Shown piece after piece: positions 1-11,441 of a stretch of 64,000 bases of DNA; the first letter of the stretch is position 1; each line of letters starts with the position of its first letter. Where the stretch lies: assembly GCA_037974665.1 (NCBI GenBank), contig CM075769.1:78701190-78765189 (forward strand). Reading direction: 5' to 3'. The notes under the pieces are model-generated. The model made no database searches. It was not told the origin of the DNA and was given only the letters and a program-made list of their open reading frames with translations. The stretch comes from Ehretia macrophylla. Taxonomy: Eukaryota > Streptophyta > Magnoliopsida > Boraginales > Ehretiaceae. The position numbers and the translations under genes are program-made.

Positions 1-175
1 GTTATGGGTACCGGAGCGACGGAGACCTGGTCACAAGCCCTACGCCCTCGGTTTGCTGGCCCAGCCTCCACGTGAAGAGAAGTTGTCTTGCCCAAGGTGC
101 CGTGGGATTCGATAATAGAAATGTGGTGGGTAAAGTATCATGGCAACCCTAACCGGGGCAAACAAAATTGAATAG

Positions 176-294
176 GGGGTGCAACACGAGGACTTCCCAG
201 GGGGTCACTCATCCTAGAACTACTCTCGCCCAAGCACGCTTAACTTCAGAGTTCTGATGGGATCTGGTGCATTAGCGCTGGTATGATCGTACCC
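176..294 (-). rRNA. 5S rRNA gene copy 1
   Basis: Full length. Compared with the consensus copy at 4104 it shows six plus-strand substitutions (CACTCAT, CTAGAAC, TTCAGAG, ATCTGG, AGCGCTG, CGTACCC). One lies in the C-box region and one at the edge of the A box. Confidence 0.95.
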
Positions 295-852
295 GTCATG
301 TTGAGGGCACAATTCCTTTATGTGTTAACGGTTCACAGTCCCAGCCCAGAGAGATGGCCTATTCAAAAGGCCCAATGGACTAAATGACAACCCATCCGCT
401 TCAACAATGCAGCATCCTCGGAAGACGTGATATCGACGCATTGTAGGGTCCTCTAATGTGCCGCGAGTAAGGTGTCATCTTTTTAACAGCTCACGACGTA
501 CGATCCAGGACTGAAAAACAGAGCAAAAGAAGAAAAATGGCCCGAAATTGATGAAAACGTTCGATTTTGAGCTCCAAAAAGGGCAAAGCAAGCTCGCTAG
601 CTACCCCCGTCGTAGAGCTCTCAGAGAGCTTTCCAACGGTATGCTGTGCATCACGAAACTCCTTATGGAACAAAAGTTATGGGCACGGGAGCGCAGGAGA
701 CCTGGTCACAAGCCCTACCCCCTCGGTTTGCGGGCCCAGCCTCCACGTGAAGAGAAGTTTTCTTGCCCAAGGTCCTGTGGGATTCGATAATAGAAATGTG
801 GTGGGTAAAGTATCTTGGCTACCCAAACAGGCGCAAAAAAACTTGAAAAGGA

Positions 853-970
853 GGGGTGCAACACGAGGACTTCCTAAAGGTCACCTATCCTAGTACTACT
901 CTCGCGAAAGCACGCTTAACTTCGGAGTTCTGATGGGATCCGGTGCATTAGTCCTGGTATGATCGCACCC
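853..970 (-). rRNA. 5S rRNA gene copy 2, altered
   Basis: 118 bp. The C-box side reads CCTAAAGGTCACCTATCC, one base short, and the base of the A box/intermediate element reads GCGAAAGC for GCCCAAGC. Likely poor or inactive. Confidence 0.93.
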
Positions 971-1490
971 GTCATATTATGGGCAAAAATCCTTTATGTG
1001 TTAACAGTTCACAGTCCCAACCCAGAGAGATCACCCATTCAAAAGGCCCAATGGGCTTAACGACAACCCATCCGCTTCAACAACGCAGCATCCTCGCAAG
1101 ACGTGATATCGACGCATTGTAGGGTCCTCTAATGTGCCGCGAGTAAGGTTGTCGTCCTTTTAACTGCTCACGACGTACGATCCGGGACGGAAAAATAGAG
1201 CAAAAGAAGAAAAGTGGCCTGAAACTGATGAAAACGTTCGATTTTGAGCTCCGAAAAGGGCCCAGCAAGCTAGCTAGCTGCCCCCGTCGTAGAGCTCTCA
1301 GAGAGCTTTCCAACGGTATGCTGTGCGCCTCGTAACTCCTTACGGATCAGAAGTTATGGGCACCGGTTTGCGGGCCCAGCCTCCACGTGAAGAGAAGCTG
1401 TCTTGCCCATGGTGCCGTGGGATTCGATAATAGAAATGTGGTGGGTAAAGTATCTTGGCAACCCTAATCGGAGAAAAAAAAATTGAAAAG

Positions 1491-1589
1491 GGGGCGCAAC
1501 ACGAGGACTTCCCAGGGGGTCACCCATCCTAGTATTACTCTCGCCTAAGCACGCTTAACTTCAGAGTTCTGATGGGATCCGGTGCACCC
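1491..1589 (-). pseudogene. 5S rRNA pseudogene copy 3 (20-bp deletion at 5' end)
   Basis: Reads GGATCCGGTGCACCCGTCAT, so about 20 bp between two GCA words is missing. This removes roughly nucleotides 8-27 of the RNA and with them part of helices I and II. The start is GGGGCGCAAC for GGGGTGCAAC. The internal promoter boxes remain, but the product could not fold as 5S rRNA. Confidence 0.93.
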
Positions 1590-2146
1590 GTCATGTTGAG
1601 GGCACAATTCCTATATGTGTTAACGATTCACAATCCCAGCCTAGAGAGATGGCCTATTCAAAAGGCTCAATGGGCTTAACGACAACCCATCCGCTTCAAC
1701 AACGAAGCATCCTCGCAAGACGTGATATTGACACATTGTAGGGTCCTCTAATATGCCGCGAGTAAGGTTGTCGTCCTTTTAACAGCTCACGACGTACGAT
1801 CCGGGACGGAAAAACAGAGCAAAAGAAGAAAAGTGGCCCGAAACTGATGAAAACGTTCGATTTTGAGCTCCGAAAAGGGCACAACGAGCTAGCTAGCTGC
1901 TCCCGTCGTAGAGCTCTCAGAGAGCTTTCCAACGGTATGCTGTGCGCCTCGTAACTCCTTACGGATCAAAAGTTATGGGCACCGGACAGACGGAGACCTG
2001 GTCACAAGCCCTACGCCCTCGGTTTGCTGGCCCAGCCTCCACGTGAAGAGAAGTTGTCTGGCCCAAGGTGCCGTGGGATTCGATAATAGAAATGTGGTGG
2101 GTAAAGTATCTTGGCAACCCTAACCGGAGCAAAAAAAATTGAAAAG

Positions 2147-2265
2147 GGGGTGCAACACGAGGACTTCCCAGGGGGTCACCCATTCTAGTACTACTCTCGC
2201 CCAAGCACGCTTAACTTCGGAGTTTTGATGGGATCCGGTGCATTATTGCTGGTATGATCGCACTC
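2147..2265 (-). rRNA. 5S rRNA gene copy 4
   Basis: Full length with four plus-strand differences: CATTCTAG in the C box, GAGTTTTGATG, CATTATTGC and CGCACTC at the 5' end of the RNA. Confidence 0.96.
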
Positions 2266-2786
2266 GTCATGTTGAGGGCACAATTCTTTTATGTGTTAAC
2301 GGTTCACAGTCCCAGCCTAGAGAGATGGCCCATTCAAAAGGCCCAATGGGCTTAACGACAACCCATCCGCTTCAATAACGCAGCATCCTCACAAGACGTG
2401 ATATTGACGCATTGTAGGGGTCTCTAATGTCCTGCGAGTAAGGTTGTCGTCCTTTTAACAACTCACGACGTACGATCCAGGACGGAAAAACAGAGCAAAA
2501 GAAGAAAAGTTGCCCGAAACTAATGAAAACGTTCGATTTTGTGATCCGAAAAGGGCACAGCGAGCTAGCTAGCTGCCCCCATCGTAGAGCTCTCAGAGAG
2601 CTTTCTAACGGTATGCTTTGCGCCTCGTAACTCCTTACGGATCAAAAGTTATGGGCATCGGTTTGCTGGCCCAGCCTCCACGTGAAGGGAAGTTGTCTTG
2701 CCCAAGGTGCCGTGGGATTCGATTATAAATATGTGGTGGGTAAAGTATCTTGGCAACCCTAACCGGAGCAAAAAAAATTGAAAAGG

Positions 2787-2905
2787 GGGGTGCAACACGA
2801 GGACTTCCCAAGGGGTCACCCATCCTAGTACTACTCTCGCCCAAGCACGCTTAACTTCGGAGTTCTGATGGGATCCGGTGCATTAGTGCTGGTATGATCG
2901 CACCC
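2787..2905 (-). rRNA. 5S rRNA gene copy 5, near consensus
   Basis: A single difference from the consensus copy (CCCAAGGGG for CCCAGGGGG). A good candidate for a functional copy. The spacer on its left side is the 640-bp type. Confidence 0.97.
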
Positions 2906-3427
2906 GTCATGTTGAGGGCACAATTCCTTTATGTGTTAACGGTTCACAGTCCCAACCTAGAGATATGGCCCATTCAAAAGGCCCAATGGGCTTAACGACA
3001 ACCCATCCTCTTCAACAACGCAGCATCCTCGCAAGACGTGATATCGACGCATTGTAGGGTCCTCTAATGTGCCGCGAGTAAGGTTTTCGTTCTTTTAACA
3101 GCTCACGACGTACGATCCGGGACGGAAAAACAGGGCAAAAGAATAAAAGTGGGCCGAAACTTATGAAAACGTTCGATTTTGAGCTCCGAAATAGGCAAAG
3201 CGAGCTACCTAGCTGCCCCCGTCGTAGAGCTCTCAGAGAGCTTTCCAACTGTATGCTGTGTGCCTCGTAACTCCTTACGGATCAAAAGTTATGGGCACCG
3301 GTTTGCAGGCCCAGCCTCCATGTGAAGAGAAGTTGTCTTGCCCAAGGTGCCGTGGTATTCAATAATAGAAATGTGGTGGGTAAAGTATTTTGGCAACCCT
3401 AACCGGAGCAAAAAAAAATTGAAAAGG

Positions 3428-3546
3428 GGGGTGCAACACGAGGACTTCCCAGGGGGTCACCCATCCTAGTACTACTCTCGCCCAAGCACGCTTAACTTCG
3501 GAGTTTTGATGGGATCCGGTGCATTAGTGCTGGTATGATTGCACCC
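3428..3546 (-). rRNA. 5S rRNA gene copy 6
   Basis: Full length; two transitions only (GAGTTTTGATG and GATTGCACCC). Both boxes are intact. Confidence 0.97.
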
Positions 3547-4086
3547 GTCATGTTGAGGGCACAATTCCTTTATGTGTTATCGGTTCACGGTCCCAGCCTA
3601 GAGATATGGCCCATTCAAAAGGCCCAATGTGCTTAACGACAACCCATCCGCTTCAACAATGCAGCATCCTCGCAAGACGTGATATCGACGCATTGTAGGG
3701 TCCTCTAACGTGCCGCGAGTAAGGTTGTCGTCCTTTTAACAGCTCACGACGTACGATTCGGGATGAAAAAACAGAGCAAAGTAAAAAAGTGGCCCGAAAC
3801 TGATGAAAACGTTCGATTTTGAGCTCCAAAAAGGGCACAGCAAGCTAGCTTGCTGCCCCCGTCGTAGAGCTCTCAGAGTGCTTTCCAACGGTATGATGTG
3901 CGCCTCGTAACTCCTTATGGCTCAAAAGTTATGGGCACCGGAGCGACGGAGACCTGGTCACAAGCCCTACGCCCTCGGTTTGCGGGCCCAGCCTCCACGT
4001 GAAGAGAAGTTGTCTTGCCCAAGGTGCTGTGGGATTCGATAATAGAAATGTGGTGGGTAAAGTATCTTGGCAACCCTAACCTGAGT

Positions 4087-4103
4087 AAAAAAAATTGAAA
4101 AGG
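4087..4103 (-). terminator. RNA polymerase III terminator, example for the array
   Basis: Just past the 3' end of copy 7 the minus strand reads CCTTTTCAATTTTTTTT: a T4 run within three bases of the gene end and a T8 run behind it. Nearly every unit keeps this double T-run, as GAAAAGG and A7-A8 on the plus strand. Confidence 0.85.
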
Positions 4104-4222
4104 GGGGTGCAACACGAGGACTTCCCAGGGGGTCACCCATCCTAGTACTACTCTCGCCCAAGCACGCTTAACTTCGGAGTTCTGATGGGATCCGGTGCAT
4201 TAGTGCTGGTATGATCGCACCC
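4104..4222 (-). rRNA. 5S rRNA gene copy 7, array consensus
   Basis: Reference copy: 119 bp, identical to the majority sequence of the array. On the minus strand it starts GGGTGCGATCATACCAGC and ends GTTGCACCCC, so the ends pair as helix I of 5S rRNA. 5S rRNA is the small RNA of the large ribosomal subunit, made by RNA polymerase III after TFIIIA binds inside the gene. The TFIIIA control region is visible: A box at 4159-4173 (AGTTAAGCGTGCTTG), intermediate element at about 4151-4156, C box at 4126-4143 (AGGATGGGTGACCCCCTG). Most angiosperms have GACCTCCTGG where this array mostly has GACCCCCTGG; copies 38 and 56 keep the usual form. Upstream AT box and downstream T-runs are present. Confidence 0.98.
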
Positions 4223-4250
4223 GTCAGGTTGAGGGCACAATTCCTTTATG
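4223..4250 (-). promoter_or_regulatory. Upstream 5S promoter elements, class A example
   Basis: On the minus strand, counting back from the gene at 4222: C at -1, GCCC at about -14 to -11, and CATAAAGG at about -28 to -21. This matches the known plant 5S layout of an AT box near -28, GC near -12 and C at -1. Most class A copies share the AAA form of the AT box. Confidence 0.75.
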
Positions 4251-4743
4251 TGTTGACGGTTCACAGTCCCAGCCTAGAGATATGGCCCATTCAAAAGGCC
4301 CAATGGGCTTAACGACAACCCATCCGCTTCAACAACGCAGCATCCTCGCAAGACATGATATCGACGCATTGTAGAGTCCTCTAATGTGCCGCGAGTAAGG
4401 TTGTCGTCCTTTTAACAACTCACGATGTACGATCCGGGACGAAAAAACAGAGCAAATGAAGAAAAGTGGCCTGAAACTGATGAAAACGTTCGATTTTGAG
4501 CTCCGAAAAGAGCACAGCGAGCTAGCTAGCTGCCCCCGTCGTAGAGATCTTAGAGAGCTTTCCAACGGTATGCTGTGCGCCTCGTAACTCCTTACGGATC
4601 AAATGTTATGGGCACCGGTTTGCGGGCCCAGCCTCCATGTGAAGAGAAGTTGTCTTGCCCAAGGTGCCGTGGTATTCGATAATAGAAATGTGGGCGGTAA
4701 AGTATCTTGGCAACCCTAACCGGAGCAAAAAAAATTGAAAAGG

Positions 4744-4862
4744 GGGGTGCAACACGAGGACTTCCCAGGGGGTCACCCATCCTAGTACTACTCTCGCCCA
4801 AGCACGCTTAACTTCGGAGTTCTGATGGGATCCAGTGCATTAGTGCTGGTATGATCGCACTC
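4744..4862 (-). rRNA. 5S rRNA gene copy 8
   Basis: Two differences from consensus (ATCCAGTGC and CGCACTC); the control boxes are intact. Confidence 0.97.
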
Positions 4863-5420
4863 GTCATGTTGAGGGCATAATTCCTTTATGTGTTAACGGT
4901 TCACAGTCCCAGCCAAGAGATATGGCCCATTCAAAAGGCCCAATGTGCTTAACGACAACCCATACGCTTCAACAATGCAGCATCCTCGCAAGACGTGATA
5001 TCGACGCATTGTAGGGTCCTCTAATGTGCCGCGAGTAAGGTTGTCGTCCTTTTAACAGCTCACGACGTACGATCCGGGACGAAAAAACAGAGCAAAAAAA
5101 GAAAAGTGGCCCGAAACTGATAAAAATGTTCGATTTTTGTCTCCGAAAAGGACAAAGCAAGCTAGCTAGCTGCCCCCGTCGTCGAGCTCTTAGAGAGCTT
5201 TCCAACAGTATGCTGTGCGCCTCGTAACTCCTTACGGATCAAAAGTTATGGGCACCGGAGCGACGGAGACCTGGTCACAAGCCCTACGCCCTCGGTTTGC
5301 GGGCCCAGCCTCCACATGAAGAGAAGTTGTCTGGCCCAAGGTGCCGTGGGATTCGATAATAGAAGTGGGGTGGGGAAAGTATGTTGGCAACCCTAACCGG
5401 ATCAAAAAAAATTGAAAAGG

Positions 5421-5539
5421 GGGGTGCAACACGAGGACTTCCCAGGGGGTACCCCATCCTAGTACTACTCTGGCCCAAGCACGCTTAACTTCGGAGTTCT
5501 GATGGGATCCAGTGCATTAGTGCTGGTATGATCGCACTC
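5421..5539 (-). rRNA. 5S rRNA gene copy 9
   Basis: Differences are GGGGTACCCC in the C box, CTCTGGCCC in the intermediate element, ATCCAGTG and CGCACTC. It shares the last two with copy 8, which suggests a recent common origin. Confidence 0.95.
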
Positions 5540-6097
5540 GTCATATTGAGGGCAAAATTCCTTTATGTGTTAACGGTTCGCAGTCTCAGCCTAGAGAGGT
5601 GGCCCATTCAAAAGGCCCAATGGGCTTAACGACAACCCATCCACTTCAACAAAGCAGCATCCTCGCAAGACGTGATATCGACGCATTGTAGGGTCCTCTA
5701 ATGTGCCGCGAGTAAGGTTGTCATCCTTTTAACAGCTCACGACGTACGATCCGGGACAGAAAAACAGAGCAAAAAAAGAAAAGTGGCCCGAAACTGATGA
5801 AAAGGTTCGATTTTGGGCTCCGAAAATGGCACAGCGAGCTTGCTAGTTGACCCTGTCGTAGATCTCTCAGAGAGCTTTCCAACGGTATGTTGTGCGCCTC
5901 GTAACTCCTTACGGATCAAAAGTTATGGGCACCGGAGCGACGGAGACATGGTCACAAGCCCTACGCCCTCGGTTTGCTGGCCCAGCCTCGACGTGAAGAG
6001 AAGTTGTCTTGCCCAAGGTCCCGTGGGATTCGATAATAGAAATGTGGTGGGTAAAGTATTTTGGCAACCCTAACCGGATCAAAAGAAATTGAAAAGG

Positions 6098-6216
6098 GGG
6101 GTGCAACACGAGGACTTCCCAGGGGGTCACCCATCCTAGTACTACTCTCACCCAAGCACGCTTAACTTCGGAGTTCTTACGGGATCCGTTACATTAGGGC
6201 TGGTATGATCGCACCC
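6098..6216 (-). rRNA. 5S rRNA gene copy 10
   Basis: Full length. Changes cluster in the 5' third of the RNA (plus strand TTCTTACGGG, CCGTTACATTAGGGC), plus CTCACCC in the intermediate element. Confidence 0.95.
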
Positions 6217-6737
6217 GTCATGTTGAGGGCACAATTCCTTTATGTGTTAACGGTTCACTGTCCCAGCCTAGAGATATGGCCAATTCAAAAGGCCCAATGG
6301 GCTTAACGACAACCCATCCTCTTCAACAACGCAGCATCCTCGTAAGACGTGATATCGACGCATTGTAGGGTCCTCTAACGTGCCGCGAGTAAGGTTGTCA
6401 TCTTTTTAACAGCTCACGACGTACGATCCGGGATGGAAAAACAGAGCAAAAGAAGAAAAGTGGCCCAAAACAGATGAAAACGTTCGATTTTGAGCTCCAA
6501 AAAGGGCACAGCGAGCTAGCTAGCTGACACCGTCGTAGAGCTCTCAGAGAGCTTTCCAACGGTATGCTGTACGCCTCGTAACTCCTTACGAATCAAAAGT
6601 TATGGGCACCGGTTTGCGGGCCCAGCCTCCATGTGAAGAGAAGTTGTCTTGCCCAAGGTGCCGTGGTATTCGATAATAGAAATGTGGTGGATAAAGTATC
6701 TTGGCAACACTAACCGGAGCAAAAAAAATTGAAAAGG

Positions 6738-6856
6738 AGGGTGCAACACGAGGACTTCCCAGGGGGTCGCCTATCCTAATACTACTCTCGCCCAAGCACG
6801 CTTAACTTCGGAGTTCTGATGGGATCCGGTGCATTAGTTCTGGTATGATCACACCC
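6738..6856 (-). rRNA. 5S rRNA gene copy 11
   Basis: Differences: GAGGGTGC at the 3' end, GGTCGCCTATCCTAATAC across the C box, TTAGTTCTGG and GATCACACCC. Confidence 0.94.
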
Positions 6857-7414
6857 GTTATGTTGAAGGCACAATTCCTTTATGTGTTAACAGTTCACAC
6901 TCCCAGCCTAGAGAGATGACCCATTCAAAAGGCCCAATGGGCTTAACGACAACCCATCCGTTTCAACAACGAAGCATCCTTGCAAGACGTGATATCGACG
7001 TGTTTTAGGGCCCTCTAATGTGCCGCGAGTAAGGTTGTCGTCCTTTTAACACCTCACGACGTACGATCCGGGACGGAAAAACAGAGCAAAAGCAGAAAAG
7101 TGGCTCGAAACTGATGAATAGGTTCGATTTTGAGCTCCGAAAAAAGCAGAGCGAGCTAGCTAGCTACCCCCGTCACAGAGCTCTCAGAGAGCTTTCCAAC
7201 GGTATGCTGTGCACCTCGTAACTCCTTATGGATCAAAAGTTATGGGCACCGGAGCGACGGAGACCTGGTCACAAGCCCTACGCCCTCGGTTTGCGGGCCC
7301 AGCCTCCACGTGAAGAGAAGTTGTCTTGCCCAAGGTGCCATGGGATTCGATAATAGAAATGTGGTGGGTAAAGTATCTTGGCAACCCAAACCGGAGCAAA
7401 AAAAATTGAAAAGG

Positions 7415-7533
7415 GGGGTGCAACATGAGGACTTCACAGGGGGTCACCCATCCTAGTACTACTCTCGCCCAAGCACGCTTAACTTCGGAGTTCTGATGGG
7501 ATCCGGTGCATTAGTGCTGGTATGATCGCACCC
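7415..7533 (-). rRNA. 5S rRNA gene copy 12
   Basis: Two differences (ACATGAGG and CTTCACAGG), both outside the control boxes. Confidence 0.97.
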
Positions 7534-8091
7534 GTCATGTTGAGGGCACAATTCCTTTATGTGTTAACGGTTCACAGTCCCAGCCTAGAGATATGGCCCA
7601 TTCAAAAGGCCCAATGGGCTTAACGACAACCCATCCGCTTCAACAACGCAGCATCCTCGCAAGACGTGATATCGACGCATTGTAGGGTCCTATAATGTGC
7701 CGCGAGTAAGGTTGTCGTCCTTTTAACTGCTCACGACGTACGATCCGGAATGGAAAAACAGAGCAAAAGAAGAAAAGTGGCCTGAAACTGATGAAAAGGT
7801 TCGATTTTGAGCTTCGAAAAGGGCACAGCGAGCTAGCTAGCTGCACCCGTCGTCGAGCTCTCAGAGAGCTTTCCAACGGTATGCTGTGCGCCTCGTAACT
7901 CCTTACGGATCAAAAGTTATGGGCACCGGAGCGACGGAGACCAGGTCACAAGCCCAACGCCCTCGGTTTGCAGGCCCAGCCTCCACGTGAAAAGAAGTTG
8001 TCTTGCCCAAGGTGCCGTGGGATTCGATAATAGAAATGTGGTGGGTAAAGTATCTTGGCAACCCTAACCGGAGCAAAAAAAATTGAAAAGG

Positions 8092-8210
8092 GGGGTGCAA
8101 CACGAGGACTTCCCAGGGGTTCACCCATCCTAGTACTACTCTCGCCCAAGCACGCATAACTTCGAAGTTCTGATAAGATCCGGTGCATTAGTGTCGGTTT
8201 GAACGCACCC
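8092..8210 (-). rRNA. 5S rRNA gene copy 13, altered 5' part
   Basis: Changes concentrate in the 5' half of the RNA: plus strand CGCATAACTTCGAAG in the A-box flank, CTGATAAGATCC, and GTGTCGGTTTGAACGC where the consensus has GTGCTGGTATGATCGC. Confidence 0.93.
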
Positions 8211-8768
8211 GTCATGTTGAGGGTACAATTCCTTTATGTGTTAACGGTTCACAGTCCCAGCCAAGAAATATGGCCCATTCAAAAGGCCCAATGGGCTTAA
8301 CGATAACCCATCCGCTTCAACAACGCAGCATCCTCGCAAGACGTGATATCGACGCATTATAGAGTCTTATAATGTACCGCGAGTAAGGTTGTCGTCCTTT
8401 TAACAGCTCACGACGTACGATGCGGGACGGAAAAACAGAGCAAAAGAAGAAAAGTGGCCCGAAACTAATGAAGACGTTCGATTTTGAGCTTCGAAAAGGG
8501 CACAGCGGGCTAGCTGGCTGCCCCCGTCGTAGATATCTTAGAGAGCTTTCCAACGGTATGCTGTGCGCCTCGTAACTCCTTACGGATCAAAAGTTGTGGG
8601 CACCGGAGCGACGGAGACCTGGTCACAAGCCCTACGCCCTCGGTTTACGGGCCCAGCCTCCACGTGAAGAGAAGTTGTCTTGCCCAAGGTGCCGTGGGAT
8701 TCGATAATAGAAATGTGGTGGGTAAAGTATCTTGGCAACCCTAACCGGAGCAAAAAAAATTGAAAAGG

Positions 8769-8887
8769 GGGGTGCAACACGAGGACTTCCCAGGGGGTAA
8801 CCCATCCTAGTACTACTCTCGCCCAAGCACGCTTAACTTCGGAGTTCTGATGGGATCCGGTGCATTAGTGCTGGTATGATCGCACCC
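8769..8887 (-). rRNA. 5S rRNA gene copy 14, near consensus
   Basis: One difference, GGGGTAACCC for GGGGTCACCC, which is in the C box. Confidence 0.97.
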
Positions 8888-9408
8888 GTCATGTTGAGGG
8901 CACAATTCCTTTATGTGTTAACGGTTGACAGTCCCAGCCTAGAGATATGACCCATTCAAAAATCCCAATGGGCTTAACGACAACCCATCCGCTTCAACAA
9001 CGCAGCATCCTCGCAATACGTGATATCGACGCATTGTAAGGTCCTCTAATGTGCCGCGAGTAAGTTTGTCGTCCTTTTAACAGCTCACGACGTACGATCC
9101 GGGACGGAAAAACAGAGCAAAAGAAGAAAAGTGGCCCGAAACTAATGAAAACGTTCGATTTTGAGCTCCGTAAAGGGCAAAGCGAGCAAGCTGGCTGCCC
9201 CCGTCGTAGAGCTCTCAGAGAGCTTTCCAACGGTATGTTGTGCGCCTCGTAACTCCTTACGGATCAAAAGTTATAGGCACCGGTTTGCGGGCCCAACCTC
9301 CACGTGAAGAGAAGTTGTCTTGCCCAAGGTGCCGTGGGATTCGATAATAGAAATGTGGTGGGTAAAGTATCTTGGCAACCCTAATCGGAGGAAAAAAAAA
9401 TGAAAATG

Positions 9409-9527
9409 GGGGTGCAACACAAGGACTTCCCAGGGGGTCACCCATCCTAGTACAACTCTCGCCCAAGCACGCTTAACTTCGGAGTTCTGATGGCATCCGG
9501 TGCATTAGTACTGGTATGATCGCACCC
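9409..9527 (-). rRNA. 5S rRNA gene copy 15
   Basis: Differences: ACACAAGG (a CpG transition), AGTACAACTC, ATGGCATCC and TTAGTACTGG. The spacer on its left is the 37-bp deleted form. Confidence 0.95.
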
Positions 9528-10085
9528 GTCATGTTGAGGGCACAATTCCTTTATGTGTTAACGGTTCACAGTCCCAGCCTAGAGATATGGCCCATTCAAA
9601 AGGCCCAATGGGCTTAACGACAACCCATCCGCTTCAACAACGCAGCATCCTCGCAAGACGTGATATCGACGCATTGTAAGGTCCTCTAATGTGCCGCGAG
9701 TAAGGTTGTCGTCCTTTTAACAGCTCACGACGTACGATCCGGGACGGCTAAACAGAGCAAAAGAAGAAAAGTGGCCAGAAACTGATGAAAACGTTCGATT
9801 TTGAGCTCCGAAAAGGGCAAAGTGAGCTAGTTAGATGCCCCCGTCGTAGAGCTCTCAGAGAGCTTTCCAACGGTATGCTGTGCGCCTCGTAACTCCTTAC
9901 AGATCAAAAGTTATGGGCACCGGAGCGACGGAGACCTGGTCACAAGCCCTACGCCCTCGGTTTGCGGGCCCAGCCTCCACGTGAAGAGAAGTTTTCTTGC
10001 CCAAGGTGCCGTTGGATTTGATAATTGAAATGTGGTGGGTAAAGTATCTTGGCAACCCTAACCGGAGCAAAAAAAATTGAAAAGG

Positions 10086-10204
10086 GGGGTGCAACACGAG
10101 GACTTCCCAGGGGGTCACCCATCCTAGTACTACTCTCGCCCAAGCACGCTTAACTTCGGAGTTTTGATTGGATCCGGTGCATTAGTGCTGGTATGATCGC
10201 ACCC
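10086..10204 (-). rRNA. 5S rRNA gene copy 16, last class A copy
   Basis: Two differences (GAGTTTTGATTGG). It is the last copy with class A spacer on both sides before the switch near 10450. Confidence 0.97.
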
Positions 10205-10762
10205 GTCATGTTGAGGGCACAATTCCTTTATGTGTTAACGGTTCCCAGTCCTAGCCTAGAGATATGGCCCATTCAAAAGGCCCAATGGGCTTAACGACAA
10301 CCCATCCGCTTCAACAACGCAGCATCCTCGCAAGACGTGATATCGACGCATTGTAGGGTCCTCTAATGTGCCGCGAGTAAGGTTGTCGTCCTTTTAACAG
10401 CTCACGACGTACGATCCGGGACGGAAAAACAGAGCAAAAGAAGAAAAGTAGACTGAAACTGATGAAAACGTTTGATTTTGGGCTTCAAAAAGGGGCAAAG
10501 CAAGCAATCTGGCTGCCCCAGTCGTAGAGCTCTCAGAGAGCTTTGCAATGGTATGTTATGCGCCACGTAACTCCTTACGGATCAAAAGTTATGGGCACCG
10601 GAGCGACGGAGACCTGGTCAGAAACCCTACGCCCTCGGTTTGCAGGCCCGGCCTCTACGTGAAGCGAAGTTGTCTTGCCCAATGTTCCATGGGATTCAGT
10701 AATAGAGATTTGGTGGATAAAGTATCTTGGCAACCCTGACCAGGGCAAAAAAAATTGAAAAG

Positions 10763-10881
10763 GGGGTGCAGCACGAGGACTTCCCTGAGGGTCACCCATC
10801 CTAGTACTACTCTAGCCCAAGCACGCTTATTTTCGGAGTTCTGATGGGATCTGGTGCATTAGTGCCGGTATGATCGCACCC
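10763..10881 (-). rRNA. 5S rRNA gene copy 17, A-box variant
   Basis: Plus-strand CGCTTATTTTCGG replaces CGCTTAACTTCGG, changing RNA positions 51 and 52 inside the A box. It also has TGCAGCACG, CCCTGAGGG, CTAGCCC and ATCTGG. Shares this set with copies 20 and 23. Confidence 0.94.
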
Positions 10882-11441
10882 GTCATGTTGAGGGCACAAT
10901 TCCATAATGTGTTAACAATTCACAGTGCTAGCCTAGAGAGATGGCCTTTTCAAAAGGCCCAATGGGCTTAACAACAACCCATCTGCTTCAACAACGCAGC
11001 ATCCTCGCAATACATGATATCGACATGTTGTAGGGACCTCTGATGTCCCGCGAGTCAGGTTATCGTCCTTTTAACAGTTCACGACGTACGATCCGGGACG
11101 GAAAAACAGAGAAAAAGATGAAAAGTGGCTTGAAACTGATGAAAACGTTCGATTTTGGGCTGCAAAAAGGGGTACAGCGAGGACGCTGGGGGGCCCCCGT
11201 CGTAGAGCTCTCAGAGAGCTTTGCAATGGTATGCTGTGCGCCGCGTAACTCCTTACAGATCAAAAGTTATGGGCACCGGAGCGACGGAGACTTGGTCACA
11301 AACCCTACGCCCTCGGTTTGCAGGCCCGACCTCTACGTGAAGCGAAGTTGTCTTGCCCAAGGTGCCGTGGGATTCGGTAATAGAAATATGGTGGATAAAG
11401 TATCTTGCAACCCTAACCGGGGAAAAAAATTTGAAAAGGGG

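Larger units (their letters stand above)
1..10450 (-). repeat. 5S rDNA tandem array, class A units (16 genes)
   Basis: Head-to-tail units of 677 or 640 bp, each a minus-strand 5S gene plus a spacer of 520-558 bp. Read on the plus strand after a gene, the spacer holds: an AT box about 22-28 bp away; a GGCCCATT/AATGGGC inverted repeat about 65-90 bp away; a GACGTGATATCGACGCATTG block; the class A word GATTTTGAGC; a hairpin word AGCTCTCAGAGAGCT; AACTCCTTACGGATCAAAAG; CACGTGAAGAGAAG; ATAGAAATGTGG; then the A-runs that are the terminator of the next gene. Six spacers (near 1361, 2656, 3296, 4612, 6607 and 9278) lack a 37-bp block between two CGG words. I see no protein gene or other RNA gene in the spacers. 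Class identity switches to B at about 10450-10480, inside a spacer. Confidence 0.95.

Noticed and set aside
1..10450. CRISPR-like or satellite DNA interpretation of the regular repeats
   Set aside because: The repeat unit contains a complete 5S rRNA gene with terminator and promoter, so it is 5S rDNA.
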